A DNA stretch of 64,000 nucleotides from Balneolaceae bacterium (GCA_017643365.1 JAEPNO010000003.1:124001-188000), one strand, 5' to 3'; shown: positions 32,241-42,918, numbered from the stretch's first letter. The notes: generated by a model from the letters alone, not told the origin. Program-made: numbers and translations.

Positions 32241-34685
32241 ATGACATCAGTGTTACAACGCATTCTACTTGTCTTATCTTTTGTTTTTACGCTCTCAAGC
32301 ATTTCATTTGCGCAGTTGAGTGGTGTAATTATTAACTCAGAATCTCTTGAACCCATTCCCGCTGTTAACGTAAGCTTTCCCGAACATAACGTAGGTACAA
32401 GCAGCGCAGAGGATGGTAGTTTTTATATTAACTGGAAAATTTACCCGGTAAAAGTCACTTTCTCAGCACTTGGGTACGAGCAAATTGATCAATTTTATAG
32501 TGCCGCTGATACCAACCTGATTGTGTATCTAAAACCATCGGTTATGAGTTTAGAAGAAATTGTTGTGATGCCCGATCGCACCATTAATCCAATAACAAAT
32601 TCTTCCCCTATTGCACGAAGTACCGTAAGTATCGAGCAGCTTTCTGATAAAGCCGTGACTACCGCTGTTGAGTTATTGCGAGCGGAAACCGGAGTATTTG
32701 TACAACAAACCAGCGTTGGGCAAGGATCGTTATACATTCGCGGGCGAGCCGGACGGGATGTCCTTTATCTGTTTAATGGATTCAGAATGAACCCTAGTTT
32801 TGTACGATCGGGGCAGAATCAATACTTCGGTGCAATTGACCCTTTTTTGATTAGCAAACTTGATGTATATCGAGGCCCGGTTTCGGTGTATTATGGCAGC
32901 GATGCCCTCTCGGGTGGGGTAAATATTTCGCCAATCGTAAAGAAATTCTCCTACGAAAAAGAACTAACCGGCGAAGTTGCTTCCTTTCTCAACTTTCAAG
33001 GCAACGGCGAAAAAAGTATTCACGGCAAACTCGCTTATCAAGGCCCTACATTTACACTGTTTGCCGGAGGAAGTTTTCGAGATTACGATTACTACAACAT
33101 GAGTGAGCAATCGAACGAAGCGCTATGGTTCCCTTATGATGAAACCTTATCGAATGCGGATTATCAGTTTAAATCGTACCAAATCTCATCAAATATTAAA
33201 ATTTCTGACCGATCGAATCTTTCTTTGATAAGTTACAATGGGCGCATACCTGATGCCCCAAGAATCGATCGCACAACCTTAGGTTATAGTATTGAAAGCG
33301 CCGATGATGGAATTCGTCCACGAAATGGATATTACTCGAATACATCGCCATTGGTTTTTTGGGGGAACACCGTCGAATATCGTTTGATTTCAAAAAAAGC
33401 AGCCTTCCAGAACGTTGGTATCAAAGCTGGATTTTTTAAACTAAAAGATTTCAGAAAACAGCAAGATTTCGACATCAATAATCCTCCGGCATTTTCGATT
33501 AATCAAGAAGACAGAGATTATTCTTTTACGATTTCTGATACTACAAATTTCGACCGAAGCACCAGCAATCAGTTTTTAGCTTCCATCGATGTGCTTTCGC
33601 GAATATCGCCGGATTTGTATTTGAAATGGGGTGGCGATTTGTCTTTCGATCATGTGAACAGCGAACGAGTATCAAACTTTGGGCAGGTACGCTTACCACG
33701 ATACCCTGATGGATCAGAGTATATGCTTGGCGGTATTTTTGCTCAGGTTGATTATGCTCCATCAAACCGATTTAGTATTGAGTACGGTGTTCGATATTCA
33801 AGAGCTCATGCTTCCATTCCATTCGAAGGAGTTAATACCAATCGGAAGTTTGATCCTTATTCCGATTCATTCGGGCAGTTTACGCATGCTTTAGGTCTTA
33901 GCTATAATCTTTCCGATGATCTTGCACTGGTTAGTAATTTATCTACCGGATTTCGAGCTCCAAACGTTTCCGATTTGGCAGAAATTGGCACTCGTAGTAA
34001 CGATCAGTTCCAAACTCCAAATACCGATTTAAAACCGGAAACTTCTCGTAATTTGGATATCGGTACGATGTACGATACTGAAAACTATTCTTTTGAATTT
34101 TACGCCTTCTGGCTTCACTATTCCAATAAAATCAACCGCGAGGAAACCGGGAATTTCGTAAACGAATTTGGTGAAGTACTCCCTGCAGATAGTGTAACCT
34201 ACATTTGGGATACTTTTCGTGAAGTCCGCAACGAAAATGCAACCTCCATGGAATTACTGGGCGTTGAGTTTGCCGGAGAATACAGCAATAACGATTTCAT
34301 CAAAACCGGTTTAACATTTACCTACACTTGGGGCAATTTGATCAACTTAGATCGCTCGACCCAGCCCGTTGATCGCATCCCGCCGGCCAACGGAATTTTG
34401 TATGTTGATTACACTCCTGCTCCAAAAATTACTATCCGTCCTCAAGCCCGATATGCCTTTGCCCACCGACGAATATCACCGGCTGAAAAAAGTGATAACC
34501 GAGTTTCACAAAATGGCACCGATGGATTTATGAATCTGCAACTTCTGATTAATATGCGTCCGCAGGATGATGTTACTATCAAATTTGTGGCAGATAACAT
34601 TATGGATGAAGCATATCGCGAGCATGCCAGTAGTTTAGATGGGATGGGCCGAAACTTCACAATCTCAATTAGCTATAAATTCTAA
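32241..34685 (+). CDS. TonB-dependent outer-membrane receptor
   Basis: An 814-residue receptor with a signal peptide (about 1-25). A carboxypeptidase regulatory-like domain (about 27-98; LSGVIINSESLEPIPAVNV) is followed by a plug domain (about 105-225; SSVGQG-like turns, LYIRGRAGRDVLYLFNGF, SKLDVYRGPVSVYYGSDALSGGVNI). The beta-barrel runs to the end, with C-terminal FTISISYKF. No substrate can be read from the sequence: no heme or siderophore-specific motif is recognised and no SusD partner is present. It is divergent from mltF across 171 bases. Confidence 0.92.
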   Translation: MTSVLQRILLVLSFVFTLSSISFAQLSGVIINSESLEPIPAVNVSFPEHNVGTSSAEDGSFYINWKIYPVKVTFSALGYEQIDQFYSAADTNLIVYLKPSVMSLEEIVVMPDRTINPITNSSPIARSTVSIEQLSDKAVTTAVELLRAETGVFVQQTSVGQGSLYIRGRAGRDVLYLFNGFRMNPSFVRSGQNQYFGAIDPFLISKLDVYRGPVSVYYGSDALSGGVNISPIVKKFSYEKELTGEVASFLNFQGNGEKSIHGKLAYQGPTFTLFAGGSFRDYDYYNMSEQSNEALWFPYDETLSNADYQFKSYQISSNIKISDRSNLSLISYNGRIPDAPRIDRTTLGYSIESADDGIRPRNGYYSNTSPLVFWGNTVEYRLISKKAAFQNVGIKAGFFKLKDFRKQQDFDINNPPAFSINQEDRDYSFTISDTTNFDRSTSNQFLASIDVLSRISPDLYLKWGGDLSFDHVNSERVSNFGQVRLPRYPDGSEYMLGGIFAQVDYAPSNRFSIEYGVRYSRAHASIPFEGVNTNRKFDPYSDSFGQFTHALGLSYNLSDDLALVSNLSTGFRAPNVSDLAEIGTRSNDQFQTPNTDLKPETSRNLDIGTMYDTENYSFEFYAFWLHYSNKINREETGNFVNEFGEVLPADSVTYIWDTFREVRNENATSMELLGVEFAGEYSNNDFIKTGLTFTYTWGNLINLDRSTQPVDRIPPANGILYVDYTPAPKITIRPQARYAFAHRRISPAEKSDNRVSQNGTDGFMNLQLLINMRPQDDVTIKFVADNIMDEAYREHASSLDGMGRNFTISISYKF

Positions 34686-34690
34686 GCTAA

Positions 34691-35605
34691 TTAAGCTTCT
34701 CCTCGCTTCGACTTTGTCCATGTAAGCATGATGCCAAGTAATACGATCATCATGCCTACAAAACTCATGAACAGCGGAACTTCACCAAATATTAGGTAAG
34801 CAAACACCGACGATACAGCCGGTTCAAAAAGTATCAACGTAGAAAGTAATGTGGGCGAAATGTATTTCACTGCAAAATTCAAAGAGCCATGACCTGCTAT
34901 TTGAGGACCAACCGCTAATGCAAATCCAATCAAAACAACAAAGGCGGTTACCTCAAATGTGAAGCCCACTACAATAAACAAAGCGATCACACAGGTTAAC
35001 GCGGCATAGCCATACACCGGAAACACATATTCGAACCAATTTCTTTTTTGTCGGATCCGATTTCCGATTAAAAAATATCCTGCAAAAATAACCGCTGCCA
35101 ACACTGCCAGACTGTTGCCAAGAAGCGGATTGGCATAAGTTGTCTCTCCATCGTAATCGGAATAACCAATTAACACAGAACCGGTGAAAGCCACCACTAC
35201 TCCAATCCAAACCAAGGCTTTGAACCGAATTTTAAAGGCGAAGCGCTCAATTAGGATAATCAAAATCGGGTGGATGGTAACTAAAACCGACGCCGATGCA
35301 ATAGACGTGTAGTAGATTGAGCTGATCCAAGCTATCAGATGCAAACCCAACATGATTCCCGAACTAGCTACAAGCAAATGCTCTTTAGTTGTCACATTTT
35401 TGAACTCTCCTGCTTTCTTTTGATAACCATATGCCGGTAGCAAAATTAAAAAAGCAAAAGCTGTTCGAATTGCCGCTATTAAATATGGGGAGGATTCGGT
35501 GGCAAGCTTAACCAGAATTGGTGAGAAACCGATTGCTGAAATCCCAAAAGCGAGCAGGCCATACACCTTAACCTTTGAGAAAGCTGCCTGATCCTGATTA
35601 CTCAT
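34691..35605 (-). CDS. EamA/DMT-family transporter
   Basis: A 304-residue inner-membrane protein with two EamA repeats and about ten hydrophobic segments. Family cues are LAFGISAIGFSPILVKLA, AIRTAFAFLILLPAY and ISPTLLSTLILFEPAVSSVFAYLIFGE. Drug/metabolite family exporters carry metabolites or amino acids; the substrate is unknown. It overlaps the DUF4293 gene by one base at its start, so they form a short operon. Distinct from the other EamA gene at 43049. Confidence 0.88.
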   Translation of the reverse strand: MSNQDQAAFSKVKVYGLLAFGISAIGFSPILVKLATESSPYLIAAIRTAFAFLILLPAYGYQKKAGEFKNVTTKEHLLVASSGIMLGLHLIAWISSIYYTSIASASVLVTIHPILIILIERFAFKIRFKALVWIGVVVAFTGSVLIGYSDYDGETTYANPLLGNSLAVLAAVIFAGYFLIGNRIRQKRNWFEYVFPVYGYAALTCVIALFIVVGFTFEVTAFVVLIGFALAVGPQIAGHGSLNFAVKYISPTLLSTLILFEPAVSSVFAYLIFGEVPLFMSFVGMMIVLLGIMLTWTKSKRGEA

Positions 35606-36012
35606 TACCGGATGCGATCAATAGATCGAACGAGTTTTTCATCCTTATGAATGAATCGAAGTGCAAGAAGCTGGAAAGCAAATCCTGCCATTACTGCTCC
35701 GGTTCCGAGTGCTTCATCCCAAAGGTATGTGCCAATTCCACCTAACGAGAAAAACACGCCCACACAAAATCCGAATCCAACAATTTGGGCTAACATGGTT
35801 CTTTTAACCCATGCTATTTGATTTTTTCGGTTGCTGTAAAGAAAAATACAAGCAATAGATCCAATGATAGAGATTGAAAGTGCAATAGCTAAGCCATACC
35901 CGATCCATAGTTGGGGATCTTCCATCGCCCGTTTATAGATTGGGGTAAAAAATGTTACGCCGGTTACAATTGCTGCTAGTGCTAAAAATACAGTTTGAAT
36001 TCTTTGTACCAC
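35605..36012 (-). CDS. DUF4293 membrane protein
   Basis: A 135-residue protein starting MVQRIQTVFLALAAIVTGVT, which fits the opening of the Bacteroidota DUF4293 family. Four hydrophobic segments are seen, and the C-terminus is charged (KDEKLVRSIDRIR). The function of the family is unknown. Its stop overlaps the start of the EamA transporter by one base. Confidence 0.72.
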   Translation of the reverse strand: MVQRIQTVFLALAAIVTGVTFFTPIYKRAMEDPQLWIGYGLAIALSISIIGSIACIFLYSNRKNQIAWVKRTMLAQIVGFGFCVGVFFSLGGIGTYLWDEALGTGAVMAGFAFQLLALRFIHKDEKLVRSIDRIR

Positions 36013-36069
36013 TTACGACTGAATTTTTTTGTGATGAAATTTTGAGAGAAGATAAGAGTTTCATAAATC

Positions 36070-36092
36070 AAAAAAGGGGCACATGGCCCCTT
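36070..36092 (-). terminator. Intrinsic terminator of the RND efflux operon
   Basis: On the minus strand AAGGGGC pairs with GCCCCTT around CATGT, followed by T residues. It lies 26 bases after the RND permease stop. Confidence 0.8.
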
Positions 36093-36117
36093 CTTTTCTT
36101 CAAATTTTTAGGTGAGT

Positions 36118-39100
36118 TTAATGCACCGTTTCAGGAGTTGAGTAATTAACCTCCATATCCTGATTTTCTGTAGGTTTATTGTACATCATTTCTGAGATGC
36201 GTACACGTGCTCGCTCGAAAATGAAATATAGAACCGGAACCAAAATCAGTGTTAGCGCTGTAGCAAAGAGCAATCCAACAATAACGGCGATGGCCATTGG
36301 GCCCCACCAGGCTGCTTGCTCGCCACCCATATAGATGTAATCGCCCAAGTTCGAAAAGAACTCAATCGGACTACCAACCAACACGATGAAATCAAAATTG
36401 AAACCAATTGCCAACGGTACTAAACCTAGCGTTGTAGTAATGGCCGTTAGTATTACCGGACGAAAACGCACTTTTCCTGCCTGAACCAGAGACTCTTTGA
36501 GTCCATAACCATCGCGCTCACGCAGAATATCCACATAATCGATAAGTACAATGGCGTTGTTTACAACAACCCCGGCTAGCGATATCACACCAAGGAATGC
36601 CATCAAACCAAAAGCCATTTGGAAAAACACCAACCCGTAAAATACACCGGCTGTCGACATAATCACCGAACTCAAAATGATGAGCGGTTTTACCACCGAA
36701 TTGAACTGAGAAACCAAAATAAATGCTATCAAGAAAACAGCGATCAAAAATGCGCGGCCTAAGAAATCGAACGATTCATCCTGCTCTTGTTGCTGTCCGG
36801 TCCAACTGTAAGAATATCCCGGAGGCATACCTTCCAAATATTCGCCTAGCACTTCTTGCGTTTCAACTAATACGGCATTGGCTTGATAGCCGGCACGCAC
36901 ATCAGCGCTAACGGTAATTACACGCTCCGACTCTTTGTGTTTGATACCACCCAGTCCGTCACTTACTTCCCAGGTTGCTACCTCAGAAAGTGGAATTTGT
37001 GTGCCTTCATGGAAGATTGTCAAGTCGCCAAGCGTACTCATATCGTCGCGGTATTCATCGCTTAACCGAACAATAATATCGTATTCTTCTTTTCCATCGC
37101 GGAATTTAGAAGCTTCCACTCCGTTTATAGCCTGACGAATGGTATATCCAATCGTGTTTGTATTCAGATCGTAAAGAGCCGCTTTTTCACGGTCAACGGT
37201 TACCTTGATCTCAGGTCGTGCTTCCGGCAGATCTGATTCCAAACCATCCATTTTGATGTAAATTGAATCGCCTTCCAAAATTCGGAGTACATCGTTCGAT
37301 GCCATGGTTAATTGCTCCATATCCGGTCCGGAAATCTCCAAATTGATTGGCTTGCCTGTTGGTGGACCATCGGCCGGTTTTTCTACCGCAATTTCGGCAC
37401 CTACAATCTTTCCACTTAGCGCGTTTCGCATCGCTTCCATGTAAGCAAACACATCGCCTTGGCGTTGCTGGAAATCTTTAAAATTCAGCGCAACTGTTCC
37501 AAGATGTGTTGAGTTTCCGCCTCCTCCACCTGGATCACTGCTAATGGCTGCGCCGGACGTGCCTAGCACCGAGTTTACATCATTGGTATTATCGATGATC
37601 TCCGGTAATTCAGCTCTAATTTCGTCAATAATACTTTTCGTGAACTCTACATCTGAACCAACAGGAGCTTCAACTTGTACATACACATCACGTGGAGGAA
37701 TATTTTCAGGGAAGAACTCAACGCCCACCGGGAAAATTATTAGAAGCCCAATGGCACTAAAAAATGCAAAGGGAGCAAAGAAAAAGGTAACAACCGCCCA
37801 GTGTTTTAACGCCCAACGGATAGTGCCTTCATACATATCAATTAATTTATTTAGCCCATCCAACTGCCACCATTGGCCAACCGGGTGTAAAACAAATTTG
37901 TTGAGAATCCATAAGATAATTCCCAAAACGATAAGCGTAGTCCACGTAATTGGACTCGAAGCAATCAAGATCAAACCAACAAAACCAACTCCGCCACCAA
38001 TAATGTATTTACCAGTTTTGCTGAGACCCGGTTTCTTATTCTCTTCATGATCAACGCGCATAAACAATGCACAAATCACGGGATTAATCACCAGACCTAC
38101 GAACAAGGAACTTCCTAAGGTGATGATGAGCGTTTTTGGCAAATAGCTCATAAACTCGCCGGTAATTCCCGGCCAGAATACCATGGGAGCAAATGCGGCA
38201 ATGGTAGTAAAGGTACCTGTGATAATCGGCACGGCAACTTCACCGGTTCCCTTCTTTGCAGCTTCGAAATTGTCGTAACCTTCTTCCAGGTACCGATAAA
38301 TATTTTCTACAACCACAATGGCGTTATCAACCAGCATCCCCAGTGCAAGAATAAGTGAGAACAATACCACCATGTTCATGGTAATACCAACGATGCTCAG
38401 TAAAATGAACGATAAAAACATCGACATTGGAATGGAAATCCCCACAAATGAAGAGTTTCGAACTCCAAGGAAGAACAACAGCACGCCAACTACTAAAAGC
38501 AGCCCGGAGATGATGTTATTCTCCAAATTGCTCACCATGCTCACTACGTCTTTACTTTGATCGTTGGTGATGGTATAAGTTGTGGTTGGAGGCAACAATG
38601 GAAGTTCATTTTCCAGAATGGCTTTAACTTCGGTAGCCGTATCTAAAATGTTTTCGCCGGATCGTTTTTTAACGCCCAGCGTAATTACCGGCGATCCGTT
38701 CAAGGTGGAATAGGTTGAACGCTCTTTAAAACCGAATTTAACTTCGGCTACATCTCGAACATAAATCGGGTTTTGATTCTCGCCTTTCACCACAACATCC
38801 TCGATAGGGGCGGTGTCTTCGTATTGGCCTGGCACTCGCAATAAAAATTTCTTCGTTCCTACGGTGATATCGCCACCGGGAATCGTCACATTTTCGTTAC
38901 TTATTGCGCCAATGATATCCCCAAAACTGATGTTGTAATATTTCAGCTTCGGCAGATCCACATTTACCTGAACTTCGCGCTCAAGTCCACCGGTAAGATC
39001 AACACCTAATACGGTTGGAATCGCTTCAATTTTTTCTTGAAGATCTTCCGCAATCTCTTTCAGAATTACTTCGTCGTAATCTCCCGAAAGGTTCACGTTC

Positions 39101-39585
39101 ATGATTGGGAATTCAGAAAGGTTGATTTCCTGAACGGTAGGTTCTTCGGCATCTTCAGGCAATTCCGGTTTCGCTAAATCCACTTTCTCACGCACTTTCT
39201 GCAGCGCATCTTCGATATCTACATTGGTATCGAATTCCAGATTTATACTCGAATAGCCTTCCGAAGAAGTGGATGTCATGGTTTTAACTTCCGAGATTCC
39301 ACCTAGTTCGTCTTCCAGTTTTCGGGTAACCAGGCTTTCCATATCCTCTGGTGAAACTCCTGGATAAATTGTTACCACAAAAATATTGGGAACGGTGATA
39401 CTTGGAAATGATTCTTTTGGAATGGTGAGGTAAGAAACAATACCCATCACTGCAATTAGCAGCACCAATACCATTACACTAATTCGATTTTTTATCGAAA
39501 AAGAGCTCAGCCAAAATTCTTTCCGAACTCCTGAAGCTTCATGCACACCGTTTTCTGATGTGCCATTTTTTAAATCAGTACTCAT
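36118..39585 (-). CDS. RND efflux permease (AcrB/HAE type)
   Basis: A 1155-residue inner-membrane pump, proton driven. Twelve membrane segments in two halves are implied, with large periplasmic loops. Motifs are FSIKNRISVMVLVLLIAVMG at the start, LALGMLVDNAIVVVENIYR in the TM4 region with its Asp, and AGVVVNNAIVLIDYVDILRERDG near the C-terminal half. It is longer than the usual 1040, mainly by an insert around residues 520-580 with extra hydrophobic segments. It is the last gene of the TetR-TolC-adaptor-permease operon, 9 bases after the adaptor. Confidence 0.93.
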   Translation of the reverse strand: MSTDLKNGTSENGVHEASGVRKEFWLSSFSIKNRISVMVLVLLIAVMGIVSYLTIPKESFPSITVPNIFVVTIYPGVSPEDMESLVTRKLEDELGGISEVKTMTSTSSEGYSSINLEFDTNVDIEDALQKVREKVDLAKPELPEDAEEPTVQEINLSEFPIMNVNLSGDYDEVILKEIAEDLQEKIEAIPTVLGVDLTGGLEREVQVNVDLPKLKYYNISFGDIIGAISNENVTIPGGDITVGTKKFLLRVPGQYEDTAPIEDVVVKGENQNPIYVRDVAEVKFGFKERSTYSTLNGSPVITLGVKKRSGENILDTATEVKAILENELPLLPPTTTYTITNDQSKDVVSMVSNLENNIISGLLLVVGVLLFFLGVRNSSFVGISIPMSMFLSFILLSIVGITMNMVVLFSLILALGMLVDNAIVVVENIYRYLEEGYDNFEAAKKGTGEVAVPIITGTFTTIAAFAPMVFWPGITGEFMSYLPKTLIITLGSSLFVGLVINPVICALFMRVDHEENKKPGLSKTGKYIIGGGVGFVGLILIASSPITWTTLIVLGIILWILNKFVLHPVGQWWQLDGLNKLIDMYEGTIRWALKHWAVVTFFFAPFAFFSAIGLLIIFPVGVEFFPENIPPRDVYVQVEAPVGSDVEFTKSIIDEIRAELPEIIDNTNDVNSVLGTSGAAISSDPGGGGGNSTHLGTVALNFKDFQQRQGDVFAYMEAMRNALSGKIVGAEIAVEKPADGPPTGKPINLEISGPDMEQLTMASNDVLRILEGDSIYIKMDGLESDLPEARPEIKVTVDREKAALYDLNTNTIGYTIRQAINGVEASKFRDGKEEYDIIVRLSDEYRDDMSTLGDLTIFHEGTQIPLSEVATWEVSDGLGGIKHKESERVITVSADVRAGYQANAVLVETQEVLGEYLEGMPPGYSYSWTGQQQEQDESFDFLGRAFLIAVFLIAFILVSQFNSVVKPLIILSSVIMSTAGVFYGLVFFQMAFGLMAFLGVISLAGVVVNNAIVLIDYVDILRERDGYGLKESLVQAGKVRFRPVILTAITTTLGLVPLAIGFNFDFIVLVGSPIEFFSNLGDYIYMGGEQAAWWGPMAIAVIVGLLFATALTLILVPVLYFIFERARVRISEMMYNKPTENQDMEVNYSTPETVH

Positions 39586-39594
39586 CGAATTCCT

Positions 39595-40704
39595 CTATTG
39601 TGCAGCAAGCGCACTTTGCGATTCTACTACGTTAATTCTCATTCCGTTATTAAGGAATGCCGAGCCGATAGTGATTAATTCTTCACCGGGTTCTAATCCC
39701 GACTCAACCACTACATTGCTTTTGTAGGATGGCCCCAGTTTAACTTCTTTTTCCACGGCCACTTCTTTCCCTTCTTCATTTTCACCAAGTACGTACGACA
39801 CATAACGCCCGTCTTTACTGTAAATAAATTCCTCGCTAACTACAATTACATCGTTTTGCTGTAATGTTTTTAGTCGAATGTTAGCAATCATGTCCACCTT
39901 CATCCCAACTTGTTTAGTCATGTCGATCTCGATGCGGAATGTTCGGTTTTGTGGGTTGATGGAGTTTCCGACAAAAGTGATACGCTGCTTTAGTGTATCC
40001 ACATCTTGGGTGTCGAACCAGATTTCAACCTGATCGCCTTGCTTAATTGCATTGGCATATCGTGCAGGCACACCAGCTGTTATTTTGAAGTTCTCCGATC
40101 CAATTAATCTAACGGCCGGTGCACCGGGACTAACCATTTCGCCAACTTCGTACATAATTTCTTCAACAACACCACTAAAAGGTGCTTTTATGCTGGTATT
40201 CTCCAAGTCTATTTTAATCGACTCTAGTGAAGATGCGCTTTGCTCATAAGCATATTTTGCATTCAGGTAATCTATCTCCGATCCAATACCTTCTTCTTTA
40301 TAGATCTTTTCCAAGCGCTCATAGTTTTCTCTCGCTTGCGCGGTAATTGCCTCTAAGCGAACCGCTTCTTGCTTAAGTTTAGCATCGTCGATCTTTAAGA
40401 TGGTTTGTCCGGCACGTACAGCTTCTCCTTCTTCGATATTGTATCTTAGTACTTTCCCGGTAACCTCCGCTGATATCAAGATATCATCAGAAGTTTCAAC
40501 CGTTCCAACCACACGAACAAAACTGTTAAATTCTGATGGGCTGATGCTTTCTGTACGAACGTTTACGGTTTTAACCAGTTCTTCGGTTTCCTGTGGAATT
40601 TCTTCGGCACCCGAACACGCCGATAGAATGATTAATAAGCTTAATATTGAAGCTAGATAATTGGTTTTCATGAGTGTGTTTGTATTCTGTATGTTTAATT
40701 TCAT
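39595..40704 (-). CDS. RND periplasmic adaptor (membrane fusion lipoprotein)
   Basis: A 369-residue adaptor with lipobox LSAC (Cys30). The lipoyl/barrel-sandwich halves are GKVLRYNIEEGEAVRAGQTILKIDDAKL and FSGVVEEIMYEVGEMVSPGAP, with an alpha-hairpin between them (about 105-165). It bridges the permease and the TolC channel. The chosen ATG overlaps the TolC stop (ATGA); an ATG at 40671 giving MKTNYLASILSLL is an alternative start with the same lipid site. Confidence 0.92.
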   Translation of the reverse strand: MKLNIQNTNTLMKTNYLASILSLLIILSACSGAEEIPQETEELVKTVNVRTESISPSEFNSFVRVVGTVETSDDILISAEVTGKVLRYNIEEGEAVRAGQTILKIDDAKLKQEAVRLEAITAQARENYERLEKIYKEEGIGSEIDYLNAKYAYEQSASSLESIKIDLENTSIKAPFSGVVEEIMYEVGEMVSPGAPAVRLIGSENFKITAGVPARYANAIKQGDQVEIWFDTQDVDTLKQRITFVGNSINPQNRTFRIEIDMTKQVGMKVDMIANIRLKTLQQNDVIVVSEEFIYSKDGRYVSYVLGENEEGKEVAVEKEVKLGPSYKSNVVVESGLEPGEELITIGSAFLNNGMRINVVESQSALAAQ

Positions 40705-42170
40705 TTGGATGGCACCCTATCAATAAATGGCACAATACCGGTAGCAAGATCATATTGCGCTTTGGCGGTCAAGTAATTGAACACCATTACTGCATAATTC
40801 ACTTCGGCTTGGCGCACCTGAACTTCAGCTTCGGTTACTTCGATTTGTGATCCCAGCCCGTTATCAAATCTAAGCTTGGCTCGCTCGTATCCTTCCTGTG
40901 CTTGTTCTAGAGCAATTTTTCGAGCATTGGCTGTTTCAAAAGCCATGTTTAAATCTTCACTGGCTGATGCCACTTCGTTCTGAGCTCTTAAAAGCCCTGC
41001 CCGATATTGTTCTTCTAAATCTTTACGAGAAATCTGAGCTCGTTGCACATCCGCTACCCGTTTAAAACCTTCAAAAAGAGGCAAACTTAAATTAATACCC
41101 AATGTTTGAAAACGAACATTGTTTTCGAAAAATGTAGGTGCATCCGGCTCAGCTGAGCTCCATTGCAAATTATAGGTAGCATTCAATGTTGGCAAAAACC
41201 TACTTTTTATAGCTGTAATCTCTTGATCTTTTAAGTCAAGTTGGGCATCAATCGTACGCAGGTCTCCGCGATTGTCGGATAGTAGTGCTTCGTTTACCAC
41301 ATCCACTTGATATGTGAATGGATTCATTTGGTCAACCTGCTTGATGTCGGCATTTTCATTATTTACATCATCATCAGCAAGTATATCAATGTCATTTAAA
41401 TTCCCTTCAACTTTAAAATCATAAGCATACGGAACACCGATTACATATTTCAAATTTCGGTAGGCTTCCATCAATCCATACTCAGCCTCAATTAATAATG
41501 GCTTTTGATTGCTTAGCTGAACCTGAAGTTGAAGAACGGCATATTCATCAACTAAGCCTGCATCGCGCCGACGCTGATTTTCTGATAGATTCTGTTCTAA
41601 GCGCTTAATTTGTGATTGCTGTAATCGCAGTTGCTCTTTAGCAACCAACACTTGGTAATAAGCAATTCTCGTTTGTGTAACAATCTGCTGGCTAACTGCA
41701 CGGAAATTTTCATCCTGAACGGTTCGGTAAACGGTGGCGGAGCTTAATCCAATAATAGTTTCACCACGAAACAGGGTTTGTGTTACGGTAAATCCGCCTT
41801 GCCAGTTATTATCGGTTCCGAAAGCTACAGGAACTAAGGTACCCGGCTGCCCGCCAAAAAACTCACCCGGTAAAAACGATACCGGAATCTCGATGTTTCT
41901 GGTATAATTTATGGATGATGAAATATTCGGGTAGATATTGCTGTACGCTATCTTTACTAATTCGTCAGAATCTTCGGTAGCTAATAAGGCACGTTTAACA
42001 TCCGGATTATTTGCCAGCGCCATTTGAATTGCCTTCGATAACGTAAGATTATCAGTGCCGGATTGTTGAGCCAGAACATTTGAAGCCGGAGCTGCAAATA
42101 TGCTAAACAGAAGCACCGTAGCCCAAACCCCTAATTTTTTTGTCATGTTGAATGTGTTAGTATTAGTCAT
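40701..42170 (-). CDS. TolC-family outer-membrane efflux channel
   Basis: About 489 residues from the ATG 42170, which overlaps the TetR stop. A further ATG at 42146 starts directly before the signal peptide (KKLGVWATVLLFSIFAAPAS). Two OEP repeats of long coiled-coil helices are seen (about 50-250 and 270-480), with YQVLVAKEQLRLQQSQIKRLEQ and RFDNGLGSQIEVTEAEVQVRQAEV. It forms the outer-membrane exit of the RND pump. The longer frame to 42272 lies inside the TetR gene and is not used. Confidence 0.9.
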   Translation of the reverse strand: MTNTNTFNMTKKLGVWATVLLFSIFAAPASNVLAQQSGTDNLTLSKAIQMALANNPDVKRALLATEDSDELVKIAYSNIYPNISSSINYTRNIEIPVSFLPGEFFGGQPGTLVPVAFGTDNNWQGGFTVTQTLFRGETIIGLSSATVYRTVQDENFRAVSQQIVTQTRIAYYQVLVAKEQLRLQQSQIKRLEQNLSENQRRRDAGLVDEYAVLQLQVQLSNQKPLLIEAEYGLMEAYRNLKYVIGVPYAYDFKVEGNLNDIDILADDDVNNENADIKQVDQMNPFTYQVDVVNEALLSDNRGDLRTIDAQLDLKDQEITAIKSRFLPTLNATYNLQWSSAEPDAPTFFENNVRFQTLGINLSLPLFEGFKRVADVQRAQISRKDLEEQYRAGLLRAQNEVASASEDLNMAFETANARKIALEQAQEGYERAKLRFDNGLGSQIEVTEAEVQVRQAEVNYAVMVFNYLTAKAQYDLATGIVPFIDRVPSK

Positions 42171-42918
42171 CGGTTTTTTCGGTGAGCACACTACGAGTGT
42201 TTGGTGAATGTGTTTCAATAAATGACTGAGAGTCAGCATCTTTTTTACTTTCTGATTGTATACCGCATCCAATTAGCTTCATGTAACTCTTAAACATGGT
42301 TTCCAGATCGATACCCAGATTATCAAGTAATTTAAAATGGCTGGTGTTTTGATGCATATACGCTGTATTCACAACGCCATGTGAGGTTGCCCAAAGAAGT
42401 ACCGCAAGTTCATTCGCGTCGTACGTATTGTTGATAGAACCATCTTGCATCCCAATCTGAATTGCTCGAACCATCACCCGAAACCCTTCTTGGCGATTCT
42501 GCGCACACAACCCAATATACTTACTGTTTTTGGCTTGATCGGTGTCCTTATAATTTTCGAGAAAACGCATCGCTCTAAAAAATTCGGGATGCTCAGAGGC
42601 AAACGTCAGATAGTTACTGCCTATCTGATACACCATTTCTAAACCGGATATATTTTCGGTTAACACTTTGGTAGTCATTGCGTTCATCATCTCTGATGCT
42701 TTATGGCAAATACCCAGTACTAAATCGGTTTTATTATTGAAGTACAAATAAAGTGAACCTTTGCTAACTTCAGCACGTTCGGCCACCTCATCCATATTAA
42801 GCTGATCCAGCCCTTTTTCCAGAATCAGCTTTTGCGCTTCTTCCAGAATCATTGCGCGCTTCATTGCCTTTTCGCGCTCTTTTCTTTCGGTTATTCCCAT
42901 ATACTGACTTTGAGTCAT
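42163..42918 (-). CDS. TetR/AcrR-family repressor of the efflux operon
   Basis: About 251 residues from the ATG 42918 (MTQSQYMGITERKERE); the ATG at 42900 is also possible. The N-terminal helix-turn-helix is LNMDEVAERAEVSKGSLYLYFNNK (about 40-63). The ligand-binding C-terminal part is less conserved. It is the first gene of the operon and its stop overlaps the TolC start, so it is co-expressed with what it controls. A perfect palindrome 55 bases upstream is a likely operator. Effector unknown. Confidence 0.9.
   Translation of the reverse strand: MTQSQYMGITERKEREKAMKRAMILEEAQKLILEKGLDQLNMDEVAERAEVSKGSLYLYFNNKTDLVLGICHKASEMMNAMTTKVLTENISGLEMVYQIGSNYLTFASEHPEFFRAMRFLENYKDTDQAKNSKYIGLCAQNRQEGFRVMVRAIQIGMQDGSINNTYDANELAVLLWATSHGVVNTAYMHQNTSHFKLLDNLGIDLETMFKSYMKLIGCGIQSESKKDADSQSFIETHSPNTRSVLTEKTDD

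Noticed and set aside
34682..34700. Short AAGCT/AGCTT inverted repeat between convergent genes
   Set aside because: Only 5 bp with no T-run, too weak for a terminator call.
37544..38050. 168-residue plus-strand frame inside the RND permease gene
   Set aside because: Antisense shadow; the permease frame is strongly supported by motifs.
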